A DNA stretch of 64,000 nt from Nonomuraea jabiensis (GTDB lineage: Bacteria; Actinomycetota; Actinomycetes; Streptosporangiales; Streptosporangiaceae), in contig NZ_JACHMB010000001.1 in NCBI RefSeq assembly GCF_014204795.1, forward strand, positions 5,022,001-5,086,000, in the 5' to 3' direction. The notes beneath the pieces are model-generated. The model was given only the letters and a program-made list of their open reading frames with translations. It was not told where the DNA came from and did not search any database. Position numbers and translations under genes: made by a program. Within the stretch, counting starts at the first letter, position 1, and each line of letters begins with the position of its first letter. This document shows positions 25,560-33,907 of this stretch, piece by piece.

Positions 25560-26251
25560 TGTACTTCCCGCCCTTTCAGGAGCGGCTGCTCCATGCCGTC
25601 ATGCCCGTCTGCGATCGCTACGGCCTGGTGCTCGCGGGTGGCTATGCGATCAAGGCACACGGCTTCACGGACCGGCCGAGCAAGGACCTCGACTTCGCCA
25701 CAGCAGAGGAAACGCCGCTGCCTGACGTGGCCGACGGTGTTCTTGGAGCGTTCCAGAGAGCTGGACTCAACGCGTGGATCATCGAAGTCACGCCTCGGAT
25801 GGGCCGCTTGATGATCGAGGACACGATCACCGGTGAGACCTGTGAATTCGACCTTCTACGCGAGGCGTTACAGGAACGGCCGATCATCTGCGGCATGTTG
25901 AAGGTGCTTGGCTTGGAAGACGCGATCGGACTCAAGATGCGAGCGCTGCACGAGCGCAGCTATGCGCGCGACATCATCGACATCGCCTCGGTGGGCCACC
26001 TGTACACCTTCCGCGCACTCGAACGCCTCGCCAAGGTGCACCACGACGAGTTCTCGCTTTATGAGCTGGCTTCGCGGCTGGAGGCCGTCGATTTCATAGA
26101 CGACGAGGAGTTCGAGCGCTACGGCATCGGCGAGGCGCGGATCAAGGAGATCCGCTGCTTCGCGCTGGACTGGCTGGAGGACATCAAGCTGCGGCGGGCG
26201 GATGACGGGGACATCGACTACGACGACCCGGATTTGCCGGACATCGACTGA
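25559..26251 (+). CDS. Nucleotidyltransferase, AbiEii/AbiGii toxin family
   Basis: This 230-residue protein has the nucleotidyltransferase core: GGYAIKAHGFTDRPSKDLDF (the G-G...S-x-D-x-D motif, about residues 23-42), a third acidic strand in CEFDLL, and the lysine/RD motif GLKMRALHERSYARDIIDIA. These match AbiEii-type toxins, which block growth by nucleotidyl transfer to RNA in characterised members. The acidic C-terminus is unusual (ADDGDIDYDDPDLPDID). Its 3' end overlaps the convergent SGNH hydrolase by 34 bases. Confidence 0.8.
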   Translation: MYFPPFQERLLHAVMPVCDRYGLVLAGGYAIKAHGFTDRPSKDLDFATAEETPLPDVADGVLGAFQRAGLNAWIIEVTPRMGRLMIEDTITGETCEFDLLREALQERPIICGMLKVLGLEDAIGLKMRALHERSYARDIIDIASVGHLYTFRALERLAKVHHDEFSLYELASRLEAVDFIDDEEFERYGIGEARIKEIRCFALDWLEDIKLRRADDGDIDYDDPDLPDID

Positions 26252-27018
26252 TTCCCGGTGATCACCGGGGTGAGCAGCGGGCGCTTGGCGGTGCGGCCGG
26301 CGCCGGAGGACTGGCCGAGGAGGCGGCGGCCGATCCACGGGCCGGCGAAGGTGGCCAGCCAGCGCACCTCCGCCGACGCCGCGCGCCAGGCGCGCAGGGC
26401 GGGCAGCGGCGTCAGGGGTGTCGCCCAGGTGTCGTCGCTGCCGGGCAGGTCCAGGGCGTGGGCGACGGCGGCGGCGAAGCGGGCGTGCCCGGCCGGGCTC
26501 GCGTGCAGCCGGTCGGCGCTCCACATCCGGGCATCGGTGAAGTCGAGCGGGAACGTGTCCACCAGCGTGACCCCCGGGCGGGCGGCGGCCACGCGGACGC
26601 GGGCGTTGAACTCGATCAGCCTGGGCCGGAGCGGGCGGGCCATCGGCGCGATCCTGGCGATGTCGGGGAAGGTCATGGTCACCACGTGCACGCCCGCGGC
26701 GGTCAGGCGGACGATCATGTCCTCCACGATGCCCGCCACCCTGGCGGCGTCGAAGCCGGGGCGGATGATGTCGTTCATGCCCGCCATGACCGTGACCAGG
26801 TCGGGCCGGAGCGCCAGGGCGGCGGGCAGTTGCTCGGCCCGGATCTCGGCCGCCTGGCGGCCGCGGACCGCGAGGTTGGCGTAGAGCAGCTCCGGGTTGG
26901 CGGCGGCCAGGTGCTCGGCGAGGCGGTCGGCCCAGCCGCGGTGGCCGGTGACGTCGTCGCCGTCCCCGAGGCCCTCGGTCTGGCTGTCGCCGATGGCGAC
27001 GTAACGCGCGTAGGTCAT
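26218..27018 (-). CDS. SGNH/GDSL hydrolase
   Basis: This 266-residue esterase-like protein has block I VAIGDSQTEGLGDG with nucleophile Ser, block III GMNDI (Gly-x-Asn-Asp) and block V ADRLHASPAGH with Asp/His. There is no signal peptide, so it acts in the cytoplasm on an unknown acyl ester. The ATG overlaps the PadR stop (ATGA), so the two form an operon under the PadR palindrome. The basic C-terminal 40 residues are outside the core fold. Confidence 0.9.
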   Translation of the reverse strand: MTYARYVAIGDSQTEGLGDGDDVTGHRGWADRLAEHLAAANPELLYANLAVRGRQAAEIRAEQLPAALALRPDLVTVMAGMNDIIRPGFDAARVAGIVEDMIVRLTAAGVHVVTMTFPDIARIAPMARPLRPRLIEFNARVRVAAARPGVTLVDTFPLDFTDARMWSADRLHASPAGHARFAAAVAHALDLPGSDDTWATPLTPLPALRAWRAASAEVRWLATFAGPWIGRRLLGQSSGAGRTAKRPLLTPVITGNQSMSGKSGSS

Positions 27019-27590
27019 GGCTTCGTCCTCTCCGCGCGGGCCGCGCGTTCGGTCAGGGTCCGGGCGGTCTCCAGGCACCAGTCGCGCATCTCGCGCTCCA
27101 GGCGGCAGCCGGCCAGGCAGGACAGGTAGGGGCCGACGTGCTCGCCCCGGCGCAGGAACGTCTCCTCGTCCTGGTCGCCGCGCAGGCGCAGGAGGGTCTG
27201 CTCGAAGAAGGCGAGCTTGACCGCGGCCTCCTCGGCCCGCTCCCGGAGCTGCTCGATCACGGGCCCCGGGTCGACGTGGTCCACGGCGTGCACCTTGACG
27301 GCGAGGTCGTCGCGGAGGAGCAGGGGCTTGGGCGGGGTCGCGGCGAAGGCCGCCAGCTCGGCGGCGCCGGCCTCGGTGACCGTGAACACCCGCTTGTTGG
27401 GCCGGCCCGTCTGGACGACCTCCCGGCCCGCGATCAGCCCGTGGGCCTCCAGCTTGGTCAGCTCCGCGTAGAGCTGCTGGGGGGCGGCGTACCAGAAGTT
27501 GGAGACGCCGACGTCGAAGATCTTGGTGAGTTGGTAGCCGCTGTACTCGCCGCCGAGCAGGGCCGCCAGCACGGCGTGCCTCAGAGCCAT
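27015..27590 (-). CDS. PadR-family transcriptional regulator
   Basis: This 191-residue regulator has the PadR winged helix (LRHAVLAALLGGEYSGYQLT, then YAELTKLEAHGLI). The C-terminal dimerisation domain is helical (HVDPGPVIEQL and EEAAVKLAFFEQTLLRLR) and longer than minimal PadR proteins. A 36-bp palindrome sits three bases upstream of its ATG and suggests autoregulation. It is cotranscribed with the SGNH hydrolase. Confidence 0.92.
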   Translation of the reverse strand: MALRHAVLAALLGGEYSGYQLTKIFDVGVSNFWYAAPQQLYAELTKLEAHGLIAGREVVQTGRPNKRVFTVTEAGAAELAAFAATPPKPLLLRDDLAVKVHAVDHVDPGPVIEQLRERAEEAAVKLAFFEQTLLRLRGDQDEETFLRRGEHVGPYLSCLAGCRLEREMRDWCLETARTLTERAARAERTKP

Positions 27591-27592
27591 GG

Positions 27593-27628
27593 ATAGTCAT
27601 GTCCATGAGTAGTCATGGACATGACTAT
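27593..27628 (-). promoter_or_regulatory. 36-bp PadR operator palindrome
   Basis: ATAGTCATGTCCATGA (27593-27608), spacer GTAG, then its exact reverse complement TCATGGACATGACTAT (27613-27628). Each arm itself contains a smaller palindrome (TCATGTCCATGA, TCATGGACATGA), giving two nested sites 16 bp apart. It carries ATGT...ACAT elements typical of PadR operators, and a possible -10 TATAGT (27624-27629, minus) lies at its edge. Confidence 0.8.
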
Positions 27629-27649
27629 AGAGGCGCGGGCGTACGGACG

Positions 27650-29140
27650 CTAGAGGGTGGCCACCGAGCGGAGGGCCAGGCCCGCGCCGAGCAGCACCAC
27701 CATCGCGGCCGTGCCCACCGGGGCCAGGCCCGAGAGCCGGGCGGCCAGGCGGCGGCCCGCCGTGGCGCGCTGTTCCAGGCGGTCCACCAGCTTGACCAGC
27801 AGGAGGCCGGTGGCGGTGAGGGTGGCGGCCATGCCGATGCCGTACGCGGTCACCAGCGCCACGCCGAACCAGGTGCGGCCGAGCGCGATGGCGCCGAGGA
27901 GCACCACGAGGGCCGACGGGCTGGGGACGAGCCCGCCCGCGATGCCGAGACCCACCAGCCCTGCCCGCTTTGTCGCCTCCTCGCCGCCATGTCCGTGGCC
28001 ATGCCCGTGCCCGTGGCCATGTCCGTGCCCGTGGCCGTGCCCGTGACCATGCCCGTGGCCGTGCAGGGAGGTGCCGCGGCGGGCGTTCAGGAGGAGGCGG
28101 AAGCCGATGACGGCGATCAGCGCGCCGCTGGCCACCCCCAGCCACGCCAGCACGGACTCGCCCGCCAGCGCCGTGAACGCGCTCAGCAGCAGCCCCACCA
28201 CCAGCACCCCGACCGTGTGCGTGGCCGTCACCGTCGCGCCCACCACGAGCGCGTCGCGCGGGCGCCCGCGCCGCCCCGCCAGGTACGCGGCCATGATGGT
28301 CTTGCCGTGCCCGGGGATCAGCGCGTGCCCGGCGCCCAGCACCACCGCCAGCCCGACCGCCAGCAGCCCGAGCGGGAGCGTCAGCGAGTCGGCGCCGACC
28401 AGCCCGGCGAACGTCCGGTCCAGGGCGGCCAGCGCGTCCCCGACCGGCCCGCCGACGCCGATCCCGCCGGACCCGATCCCGCCGGACCCGGGGCCGCCGG
28501 GCGCGCCGGAGCCGCCCTGGCCGGGCAGGCCCGCGCCGGGCGCGACGGTCATCGTCGCGGTGCGCTGGTCGAGCGGATCGGCCAGCAGGTCCTCCGGGTA
28601 GGCGTGCAGCTCCTCGCTCGCGCTCACCGACGGCACCGACGAGCGGACCAGGCGCACCCCGTCGCCCACCGCCGTGATCTCCCGCCAGCCGATCCTGTCC
28701 TGCTCGAACCCGTCGGCGAACTCCACGGCCCCCGAGGCGCGCACTCCGGCCACGAGCCGGCAGGTCAGGCGGCTGGTCTGGAGGCCCCCTTGGCCGGGGG
28801 CGTAGGCGAAGGCGGAGCCGGCCACCCGCCACGGCACCGTCCTGCCCGCCACCGTGAGCCGCTGGGCGGCGGCCAGCGCGCCGCAGCGGCGGGCCGCGTA
28901 CGAGGCGTCCACCTGCGGCTTGGCCTGCAGCGTGGGCAGCTCGGCGGCGTCCACGACGGCGAGGTTGCGCACGTCGGTGGGCGAGATCCGCAGCCCGTTG
29001 TAGTGGTTGACGGTGAAGTTGCCCAGCGGGTGCATCGCCACGGGCGCCGCCTTGGCCGCGGTGACCAGGACGACGCTCAGGCACAGCGACAGCACCAGGC
29101 CCGTCGCGACGGACAGCAGGCCGAGCCGGATGACTCTCAT
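27650..29140 (-). CDS. Nickel/cobalt transporter of the NicO/RcnA family with exported N-terminal domain
   Basis: This 496-residue protein has a signal or anchor segment (LLSVATGLVLSLCLSVVLV), then about 200 residues outside, then six membrane segments. The first core helix carries GAGHALIPGHGKTIMAAYLA, the metal motif of NicO proteins. The middle cytoplasmic loop contains an uninterrupted His-Gly tract of about 14 repeats (27988-28063). TATHTVGVLVVGL is a second metal motif. The family exports or imports Ni/Co; direction is uncertain. It overlaps the TPR gene by four bases. Confidence 0.9.
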   Translation of the reverse strand: MRVIRLGLLSVATGLVLSLCLSVVLVTAAKAAPVAMHPLGNFTVNHYNGLRISPTDVRNLAVVDAAELPTLQAKPQVDASYAARRCGALAAAQRLTVAGRTVPWRVAGSAFAYAPGQGGLQTSRLTCRLVAGVRASGAVEFADGFEQDRIGWREITAVGDGVRLVRSSVPSVSASEELHAYPEDLLADPLDQRTATMTVAPGAGLPGQGGSGAPGGPGSGGIGSGGIGVGGPVGDALAALDRTFAGLVGADSLTLPLGLLAVGLAVVLGAGHALIPGHGKTIMAAYLAGRRGRPRDALVVGATVTATHTVGVLVVGLLLSAFTALAGESVLAWLGVASGALIAVIGFRLLLNARRGTSLHGHGHGHGHGHGHGHGHGHGHGHGHGGEEATKRAGLVGLGIAGGLVPSPSALVVLLGAIALGRTWFGVALVTAYGIGMAATLTATGLLLVKLVDRLEQRATAGRRLAARLSGLAPVGTAAMVVLLGAGLALRSVATL

Positions 29141-30336
29141 GAGAACCTCGCCAGTGCGGACAGTGTCGGGTCGAAGCCGGCGTCCACCTTGACGGACCGG
29201 CCCAGCGCCTGCTCGATCCTGGCGCGGTGATACTTCAGCAGCGGGTTCCGCCAGCCGGTCGCCGTGGCCTTCTTGGCGTACGGCAGCGCCTCGGCCGGCT
29301 TGCCCGCCTTGAACAGGGCCCAGGCGAGGGCGTCGGTGGCGACGAGGTTCGGGTTGCGGGCGTACTCGGCCCTGGCGTGCTCGACCGCCAGCGCCGGGTC
29401 CCCGTGGTCGGCCTCGAACTCGGCCCAGGTCAGGTCGTCACGCACGCCCGCCGCCTGGAACAGCCTGCGCTGCGCCTTCAGCAGGGTCCAGTCGGCGGGC
29501 CGGCCCGCCTTGATCTGGGTCTCGCCCTGCTCGATCAGGTATTGGGGGAGCGGGAGGCGTTCGACGACGCTCCGGTAGAGGTCGAGCGCCTCGCTCAGGC
29601 GGCCGCTCAGCGCGGCGGTCCTGGCCTGGCCCGCGAGCGCCGGGGTGTAGCCGGGGTGGGCCTGCAGGGCCTGGGCGTACCAGCCGGCCGCCGCGGCCAG
29701 GTCGCCGGAGTGGAGGGCCAGCTCGCCCAGGTAGTAGCGGGCGTAGGCGAGGTCGGCCGGCTGCCAGGCGTCGTTCTGCGCCATTTCGAGGTACTCGCGG
29801 GCCTTGGCCGTGTCGCCGCGCAGCTCGGCCGCGTACGAGGCGCGGGCGAAGGCCGCCACTCCCGGGCGCAGGCCCAGCATCTCGTCCACGGCCCGCTGCG
29901 CCCCGCGCAGGTCCCCGAGCTGCGTCCGCGCGTCGGCCAGCACGCCGTAGGCCGGGGCGCCGTACGGGTTGATGTCGATCGCGCGCTCGGCCAGCCGTAC
30001 CGCCTCGGCGAACTCGTGGCGCCCGGCGGCCAGCGCCGCCTGGCCGGTGAGCACCGCGTCGTCCCCGGCCCTCAGCCTGGCGGCGGTGGCGATCGCGCCC
30101 TCCGCCTTCGTGTAGTACGACGGGTCGCCGGTGATCCTGGCCTGGTCGACGTACTGGGAGGCGAGCTGGGCCCAGCCGCGGTAGTCGCCCGGCAGGCGCT
30201 TGAGCCGATCCTGCAGCGTCTCGGTGGACGGCTGGTCCGCCACCGGCCCCGGCGCGGGCGCCGCCGGGAACGACAGGATCGTGAAGGTCATGGCCCCGAT
30301 GAGGGCAAGCCCGGCGAAGATCACGAAGGCACGCAT
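29137..30336 (-). CDS. Membrane-anchored tetratricopeptide repeat protein
   Basis: This 399-residue protein starts with one membrane segment (MRAFVIFAGLALIGAMTFTI), and the rest lies outside. At least six TPR-like helical pairs follow, including AEAVRLAERAIDINPYGAPA, AAAGWYAQALQAHPGYTPAL and LALHSGDLA. The start at 30336 (GGAG upstream) excludes a GC-rich extension that lies in hairpins. It sits between the DUF4331 and NicO genes in one transcription unit, probably as a scaffold. The actual partner is unknown. Confidence 0.85.
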   Translation of the reverse strand: MRAFVIFAGLALIGAMTFTILSFPAAPAPGPVADQPSTETLQDRLKRLPGDYRGWAQLASQYVDQARITGDPSYYTKAEGAIATAARLRAGDDAVLTGQAALAAGRHEFAEAVRLAERAIDINPYGAPAYGVLADARTQLGDLRGAQRAVDEMLGLRPGVAAFARASYAAELRGDTAKAREYLEMAQNDAWQPADLAYARYYLGELALHSGDLAAAAGWYAQALQAHPGYTPALAGQARTAALSGRLSEALDLYRSVVERLPLPQYLIEQGETQIKAGRPADWTLLKAQRRLFQAAGVRDDLTWAEFEADHGDPALAVEHARAEYARNPNLVATDALAWALFKAGKPAEALPYAKKATATGWRNPLLKYHRARIEQALGRSVKVDAGFDPTLSALARFS

Positions 30337-30364
30337 GTCCAAGGCTCCAGGGTGCTGGGGAGTC

Positions 30365-30484
30365 GGCCGGCCGGCCGTGACGGGGAGCACGGCCGGCCGG
30401 CCTCGTGTCGGCGGCAGACGGTGGGAGACGGGGTCTGCCGCCGGGGGGGCTGACCGGCCCGCTTGGAGAGGGAGCGGGCCGGTC
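30365..30484 (-). other. Three consecutive strong hairpins between DUF4331 and TPR genes
   Basis: The 154-bp spacer contains three perfect stems. The first is 30365-30378 with 30389-30402 (14 bp, GGCCGGCCGGCCGT). The second is 30410-30419 with 30433-30442 (10 bp, GGCGGCAGAC). The third is 30452-30462 with 30474-30484 (11 bp, GACCGGCCCGC). None has a U-tract. They likely attenuate or stabilise, giving more DUF4331 message than downstream message. Confidence 0.75.
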
Positions 30485-30490
30485 GGGGAG

Positions 30491-31867
30491 TCAGCGCTGG
30501 TTCACCGCGACGTTGCTCGGCAGCGGGATGTACGGGAACGACTGGAGGATCGGCTTGTCGTTCCTGTCCACCTTGTCCGTCAGCCCGGGCACGAGCTTGC
30601 CGGTCACCGCGGCGCCGGCCACGGCCTGCAGCGCGATGTCCACGACATCGTCGGTGAGCCGGCGGCCGTTCGGGAACCCCTGCAGGTCACCGGCCAGCAC
30701 GCCGAGGCGGTTCGGGTCCTTGGCGGGCGGGATCGCCATGTTCAGCCGCAGCATCTCGGCGGGGCGCAGCTTGCCGGCGTCCTTGTTGAGCACCTGCGAG
30801 TTCAGGTCCGCCTTGATCGGGCCGTTCTGCTTGGCGATGCCGGTCAGGAAGATCTCGACCAGGTCGTCGCGCGGGGTCGCGGGGGCCTTGATGCCGTAGA
30901 TGGCCTCCAGCAGCCTGGCCACCTCGGGGTCGGTGACCCGCTTGACCAGCGGCGCCACGTCGGCGTCCCGCTCCGGGGGCAGGGCGTTGAAGGCGTCCTT
31001 GAGCCCGGCGGGCGAGACGACCTCGTTCACCAGCGGGTTGCACAGGCGCGAGACCTGCACGTACCTGCTGCCGTTGAACTTGTCGGTGGTCGAGCAGACG
31101 CCGATCACCGGGTTGCGCCTGACGTCGCCCCTGAGCGCCAGCTCGGAGGAGGGCACCTGGAGGGCCACGCTGTTCACGTTGTAGCCCCTGGTGGTGTCCT
31201 GGCCGACCTCGGACAGGTTGCCGCCGTAGAGCAGGTCGAACACGCGCAGGTCCAGGAAGAACGCCTCGTCCGCCTGGCCGGCGAACGTCTTGCCGCCGCC
31301 GGGCAGGCTCTTGATGGACTGGGCGCGCAGGGTGCCGTAGTCGGGCATCGAGGCCGGGCCGACGTTGCTCGGGGCGACGATGCCGTCGTGGACCAGCGTC
31401 CGGGTGCCGTGCGGAGTGATCTTCCTGAGCGTGTAGCGCTGGCGGAAGAACAGGTTCGGGTCGTCGAGCGAGGTGACGGGGCCGTTGTTGTAGAGGAACG
31501 TGGTGTTGCCGCGCTTGTCCTCGTTGCGGAACGTCCACTCGTACGTGATGTCGGGCCTGGCGTCGCCGTCGTTGTCGATCTTTATGTTGTAGCGGGACTT
31601 CGTGGCGAACGGGTAGAAGTTCGGGCCGCCGTGGGGCTCCTCGAACGGGATCCAGTTGGCCAGGAGGGTCACCGTGTCGGCCTTGTCGGGGCTCACGAAC
31701 GCGTACACGTCCGTGTTGTCGTGCTGGGGGTCGCCCGCGATCATGGGAGCCTCGCGGTGCGAGGAAGCGATGCCGGAGTCGGTGCGGAGCACGGCCAACG
31801 ACGACGCGGCGACAGCTGCGGCGAGGCCAAGTCCGACCAGAGCGCGCCGGTTGATCCGGAGCTCCAT
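30491..31867 (-). CDS. DUF4331 family secreted protein
   Basis: This 458-residue protein has an N-terminal signal (RRALVGLGLAAAVAASSLAV), then the DUF4331 start SSHREAPMIAGDPQHDNTDV. Further landmarks are YAFVSPDKADTVTLLANWIP, YEWTFRNED and VFDLLYGG. The ATG at 31867 has AAGGA upstream. DUF4331 proteins are widespread exported proteins of unknown function. Genomic linkage with a TPR protein and a metal transporter suggests a role in metal handling at the cell surface, but this is inference. Confidence 0.9.
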   Translation of the reverse strand: MELRINRRALVGLGLAAAVAASSLAVLRTDSGIASSHREAPMIAGDPQHDNTDVYAFVSPDKADTVTLLANWIPFEEPHGGPNFYPFATKSRYNIKIDNDGDARPDITYEWTFRNEDKRGNTTFLYNNGPVTSLDDPNLFFRQRYTLRKITPHGTRTLVHDGIVAPSNVGPASMPDYGTLRAQSIKSLPGGGKTFAGQADEAFFLDLRVFDLLYGGNLSEVGQDTTRGYNVNSVALQVPSSELALRGDVRRNPVIGVCSTTDKFNGSRYVQVSRLCNPLVNEVVSPAGLKDAFNALPPERDADVAPLVKRVTDPEVARLLEAIYGIKAPATPRDDLVEIFLTGIAKQNGPIKADLNSQVLNKDAGKLRPAEMLRLNMAIPPAKDPNRLGVLAGDLQGFPNGRRLTDDVVDIALQAVAGAAVTGKLVPGLTDKVDRNDKPILQSFPYIPLPSNVAVNQR

Positions 31868-31977
31868 TTTCGGTCCTTTCGAAGGGCTGATCGTTTTGCT
31901 GCGAGGTTCCGGCCGGGTTCCTCGACGCCCTATTCGTCCGCCGGACGCTTCCGGATGTCGTCTCCTCCTCAAGAATG

Positions 31978-32027
31978 AGGGTCAACGAAAGTTGACATAC
32001 TTAGGTCGTCAATTTAGGTTGACCCTG
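31978..32027 (+). promoter_or_regulatory. Promoter with overlapping GTCAAC/GTTGAC operator for the ABC exporter
   Basis: TTGACA (31992-31997), a 17-base spacer and TAGGTT (32015-32020) form a good plus-strand promoter. An outer inverted repeat AGGGTCAAC (31978-31986) / GTTGACCCT (32019-32027), plus inner GTTGAC (31991-31996) and GTCAA (32008-32012), covers it. A repressor binding here would block the promoter. The regulator is not identified. Confidence 0.65.
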
Positions 32028-32096
32028 TCGAAGCGGTGCGGATCGCGCGGTCCCGTTCGTTGGAGCAAGTCGAGACATGTCGTGGAAGGAGATGTG

Positions 32097-33803
32097 GTGG
32101 TCAAGGAGTTGCTCTCCCATGTCCGCCCGCACCGGAAGACCCTGGTCCTGGGCGGGTTACTGGGCTTGATCGGCTCGGCGGCGGGTCTCGCCATGCCGTT
32201 GCTGGCCAAATACGTCGTGGACGCGTTCGGCAAGGCCGGCTCGATGGCCGGGCCGCTGCTGGGGTTGACCGCGGCGGTGCTGATCGGCGCGGTCGTGTCG
32301 GCCGCCGGCAGCTATCTGATGGAACGTACGGGCGAGGGCATCGTGCTCGGCGCCCGGCGCAAGCTCGTGGACCGGATGCTGCGGCTCAAGGTCGCCGACG
32401 TGGACCGGCTCAAGCCGGGCGACCTGCTGTCGCGGGTGACGGGTGACACGACCTTGCTGCGGGCCGTGCTGACCAACGGGATCGTCGAGTCCGTCAGCGC
32501 CACGTTCATGCTGGTCGGGGCGATCATCATGATGGCGACCATGGACGGCGTGCTGCTGCTGGTCACGCTGCTCGTGGTGGTGGTGATCGGCGGGCTCGTC
32601 GCGCTGATCATGCCGAGGATCCAGCGGGCGCAGACCCATGCCCAGGAGGCCGTGGGCGAGATGGGGGCCGTGCTGGACCGGGCGCTGCAGGCGTACCGGA
32701 CCGTGAAGGCCAGCGGCGCGGAGGAGCGGGAGATCGCGGTGGTGGGCGACGCGGCGGTGCGCGCCCGCGACCGGGGGCTGCAGGTCGCCGGGTGGACGTC
32801 GCTCGCGGGAGTGGCGACGTGGATGGCGGTGCAGATCGCGTTCCTCGCCGTGCTGGCCGTCGGCGGGGCCAGGGTCGCGTCGGGCACGCTGGAGGTGTCG
32901 TCGCTGATCGCGTTCCTGCTGTACCTGTTCTACCTGGTGCCGCCGATCGGGCAGCTCGTCCAGGGCGGCGTCCAGCTCCAGCAGGGGCTGGCCGCGATGA
33001 AGCGGATCAAGGAGATCGAGGACCTGCCCGCCGAGCCGGTCAGCGCCGCCGTCGCGGGGACCGGCGAGCCGGTCGGGGTGACGTTCCAGGACGTGGTCTT
33101 CAAGTACGGCGACGACCGGCCGACCGTGCACGACGGGGTCACCTTCGAGGTGCCGCCCGGCGGGCTGACCGCGCTGGTGGGGCCGTCGGGGGCGGGCAAG
33201 TCGACGGTGTTCGCGCTGATCGAGCGCTTCTACGACCACCAGAAGGGGCTCATCACCGTCGGCGGGCGCGACATCCGCGACTGGCCGCTGGGCGAGCTGC
33301 GGGCCGCCCTCGGGTACGTCGAGCAGGACGCCCCCGTGCTGGCCGGCACCCTCCGGGAGAACCTGCTCTTCGCCGCCCGGGACGCCACCGAGGACGAGCT
33401 GCTCCGGGCCGTCGCCCGTACCAGGCTCGACGACCTGGTGGACAGGCTGCCCGAAGGGCTGGAGACGCCGGTCGGGCACCGCGGCGTGCTGCTGTCGGGC
33501 GGCGAGCGCCAGCGGGTCGCCATCGCCAGGGCGCTGCTGCGCAAGCCGAGGCTGCTGCTGCTCGACGAGGCCACCTCCCAGCTCGACGCGGTCAACGAGC
33601 TGCGGCTGCGCGAGGTCATCGCCGAGGTGGCCGCGGAGACGACCGTGCTGGTGATCGCCCACCGGCTGTCCACCGTCACGAACGCGGACCGGATCGTGGT
33701 CATGGAAGGGGGCGGCGTACGGGCGGTCGGGACGCACGAGTCGCTGGTCGGGGAGGACGAGCTCTACCGGGAGCTGGCCGCCACCCAGTTCCTCGTCGGC
33801 TGA
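32097..33803 (+). CDS. ABC exporter half-transporter (fused membrane and ATP-binding domains)
   Basis: This 568-residue half-transporter has six membrane helices in residues 15-300 (LGLIGSAAGLAMPLLAKYVV at the start). The C-terminal ATPase has Walker A GPSGAGKST, signature LSGGERQRVAIARAL, Walker B LLLLDEATSQLD and switch His in VLVIAHRLST. It functions as a dimer and resembles multidrug/lipid exporters. GAAGGAGA precedes the GTG at 32097. It is transcribed alone from a strong operator-covered promoter, divergent from DUF4331. Confidence 0.92.
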   Translation: MVKELLSHVRPHRKTLVLGGLLGLIGSAAGLAMPLLAKYVVDAFGKAGSMAGPLLGLTAAVLIGAVVSAAGSYLMERTGEGIVLGARRKLVDRMLRLKVADVDRLKPGDLLSRVTGDTTLLRAVLTNGIVESVSATFMLVGAIIMMATMDGVLLLVTLLVVVVIGGLVALIMPRIQRAQTHAQEAVGEMGAVLDRALQAYRTVKASGAEEREIAVVGDAAVRARDRGLQVAGWTSLAGVATWMAVQIAFLAVLAVGGARVASGTLEVSSLIAFLLYLFYLVPPIGQLVQGGVQLQQGLAAMKRIKEIEDLPAEPVSAAVAGTGEPVGVTFQDVVFKYGDDRPTVHDGVTFEVPPGGLTALVGPSGAGKSTVFALIERFYDHQKGLITVGGRDIRDWPLGELRAALGYVEQDAPVLAGTLRENLLFAARDATEDELLRAVARTRLDDLVDRLPEGLETPVGHRGVLLSGGERQRVAIARALLRKPRLLLLDEATSQLDAVNELRLREVIAEVAAETTVLVIAHRLSTVTNADRIVVMEGGGVRAVGTHESLVGEDELYRELAATQFLVG

Positions 33804-33807
33804 TCCA

Positions 33808-33833
33808 TGCAGGCGCGAGCTCCGCTGCCTGCA
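33808..33833 (+). terminator. Hairpin after ABC exporter gene
   Basis: TGCAGGC (33808-33814) pairs with GCCTGCA (33827-33833) around 12 bases, starting five bases after the stop codon. No U-tract follows. Confidence 0.4.
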
Positions 33834-33880
33834 ACGGCCCGCTGCGACGCGGTCCCGTTGTACTCTGCGGGTGACATATG

Positions 33881-33896
33881 TGAATGTTTTCATTCA
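33881..33896 (+). promoter_or_regulatory. Hut operator copy 1 (TGAATG-N4-CATTCA)
   Basis: TGAATGTTTTCATTCA is a perfect 16-bp palindrome directly before the GGAGG of hutU. The same arms with another spacer (GATC) occur upstream of the M20-hutF-hutI operon. The shared site marks a regulon. Confidence 0.75.
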
Positions 33897-33907
33897 GGAG
33901 GGTCACG

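Noticed and set aside
27988..28063. Repetitive GTGGCC/ATGCCC tract resembling a minisatellite or CRISPR-like repeat
   Set aside because: It encodes the His-Gly loop of the NicO transporter in frame, with no spacers.
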